Assembly: GCF_003259615.1 (NCBI RefSeq)
Contig: NZ_QLLR01000013.1
Span: 1-64,000, forward strand
Direction: 5' to 3'
DNA length: 64,000 nucleotides
From: Pedobacter cryoconitis
GTDB taxonomy: Bacteria > Bacteroidota > Bacteroidia > Sphingobacteriales > Sphingobacteriaceae
The translations under genes were made by a program, and so were the position numbers. Below the pieces are notes generated by a model. The model ran no database searches. It saw only the letters and a list, made by a program, of their open reading frames with translations, and was not told the origin of the DNA. Positions 63,327 through 64,000 of this stretch are shown here, piece by piece (within the stretch, counting starts at the first letter, position 1; each line of letters starts with the position of its first letter).

Positions 63327-64000
63327 GTGATCAGTATTTAGCATTTCTGATAGGTTTGATGGGCAGTGTGCATTGTTTAGGGATGTGCGGCCCACTGGCT
63401 TTTGCAGTCCCCACCTTGAAAAAAGGCTGGGGGTTCCTGGTGCTGGATAAATTAAGTTATCAGGGTGGCAGAATAATCTCCTATTGTATTTTAGGCGCTA
63501 TAACCGGCCTCATTGGCCGGCAAATCTGGCTGGCAGGTGCGCAGCAATATATCAGTATTTTGAGTGGTATATTGATTTTGATTGCCGCAGCTTCAAGGCT
63601 GTTTAATTTCTCTGCCGGAAGGATGAACGGGAAGTTATTGCAACCCTTTAACCAGTTATTTGGCTACGCGTTAAAGCATAAAGCGAATCACCTGATTATT
63701 GGGATTGTGAACGGTTTTCTGCCTTGTGGTTTAGTTTACCTGGCTTTGACCGGAGCCTTGAATACAGGAGGTGTGAATACAGCTGTTGAATATATGTTCT
63801 GGTATGGAATGGGAACAGTCCCGCTGATGTTTATCGCCGGGATAAGTGCTGGTTTTACTTCTGCGATTTTCAGAAGAAAGCTGAATCAAATGATTCCCTA
63901 TTTAATGGTTATGCTGGGCATCTGGTTTATCCTTCGGGGAATGGAATTGAATATTCCATATTTGAGCCCGGCCGGAGCCGGAACTGCTATATGTAACTGA
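63323..64000 (+). CDS. TauE/UreH-like membrane protein of the cbb3 operon
   Basis: The 225-residue protein is complete; its TGA is the last codon of the window. It begins L-A-F-L-I-G-L-M-G-S-V-H-C-L-G-M-C-G-P-L, the cysteine-containing start of the UreH-like/DsbD-related membrane family. N-G-F-L-P-C-G-L-V-Y occurs near residue 130, a second conserved cysteine block, with six or so helices. Such proteins close cbb3 operons and probably handle copper or thiol redox in assembly. It overlaps ccoH by 4 bases. Confidence 0.85.
   Translation: MSDQYLAFLIGLMGSVHCLGMCGPLAFAVPTLKKGWGFLVLDKLSYQGGRIISYCILGAITGLIGRQIWLAGAQQYISILSGILILIAAASRLFNFSAGRMNGKLLQPFNQLFGYALKHKANHLIIGIVNGFLPCGLVYLALTGALNTGGVNTAVEYMFWYGMGTVPLMFIAGISAGFTSAIFRRKLNQMIPYLMVMLGIWFILRGMELNIPYLSPAGAGTAICN

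Overview
The window looks like a chromosomal segment of a Bacteroidota bacterium, most likely Sphingobacteriaceae and Pedobacter-like. Supporting signs are a FecI-type sigma / FecR / TonB-receptor / DUF4249 surface-signalling set, a GLPGLI-family protein beside a TonB-receptor-like barrel, a fused CcoN-CcoO oxidase subunit, a Bacteroidota-style thi operon, and many TAnnTTTG-type -7 promoter boxes. These assignments rest on motifs read by eye and on recall of the families; no database search was possible.

Layout. 1-0.34 kb: the 3' end of an insertion-sequence transposase cut by the window edge. 0.5-11.4 kb: accessory and housekeeping genes, namely a repeat-containing secreted protein, a YceH-type protein, a glycosyltransferase, a metallo-beta-lactamase-fold hydrolase, an AraC regulator, a VapBC-like toxin-antitoxin pair, a fungal-type (Tyr1-like) prephenate dehydrogenase, a GAF histidine kinase, a TIGR04325 methyltransferase with a glycosyltransferase, and a CHRD lipoprotein. 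11.4-16.4 kb: sigma/anti-sigma/TonB receptor/DUF4249 cell-surface signalling. 16.5-26.1 kb: thioredoxin, DinB, MFS, inosine-DNA glycosylase, CvfB, a YXWGXW-repeat protein, a sigma factor, GNAT, DUF3050, quinone oxidoreductase and a VirJ-like protein. 26.2-31.8 kb: DUF763, a HAD phosphatase, cytochrome bd oxidase (cydAB) and type II NADH dehydrogenase. 32-35.4 kb: an Hsp90-family ATPase with a helical-repeat partner. 35.5-42.3 kb: a large secreted six-hairpin glycosidase, then a small cysteine-containing secreted peptide with a GLPGLI protein and a TonB-receptor-like protein. 43.4-48.8 kb: the thiamine operon thiS-C-E'-E-G-H under a TPP riboswitch. 49-54.1 kb: GntR/TauE/DUF1634, an MFS exporter with a divergent LysR gene, and ribB. 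54.2-64 kb: a histidine kinase and the cbb3 oxidase operon ccoI-S-NO-Q-P-G-H plus a TauE/UreH-like membrane protein.

Functionally the window carries two high-affinity oxygen-reducing systems (bd and cbb3) with an NDH-2 electron donor, cofactor synthesis (thiamine, riboflavin precursor), and several envelope-facing nutrient or peptide systems. The most unusual non-coding feature is a pair of about 86-nt structured elements lying just 3' of thiH and of ribB. They share a 66-nt core (4 differences) but have different outer stems that remain base-paired, which is compensatory variation. The thiH-side copy sits beside an 83-bp TTTC microsatellite, and the ribB-side copy beside four direct repeats. 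Other candidates worth attention are the cysteine-peptide/GLPGLI/TonB cassette, the Hsp90-like/helical-repeat pair, the fungal-type prephenate dehydrogenase, and a terminator-like hairpin in the trxA leader.
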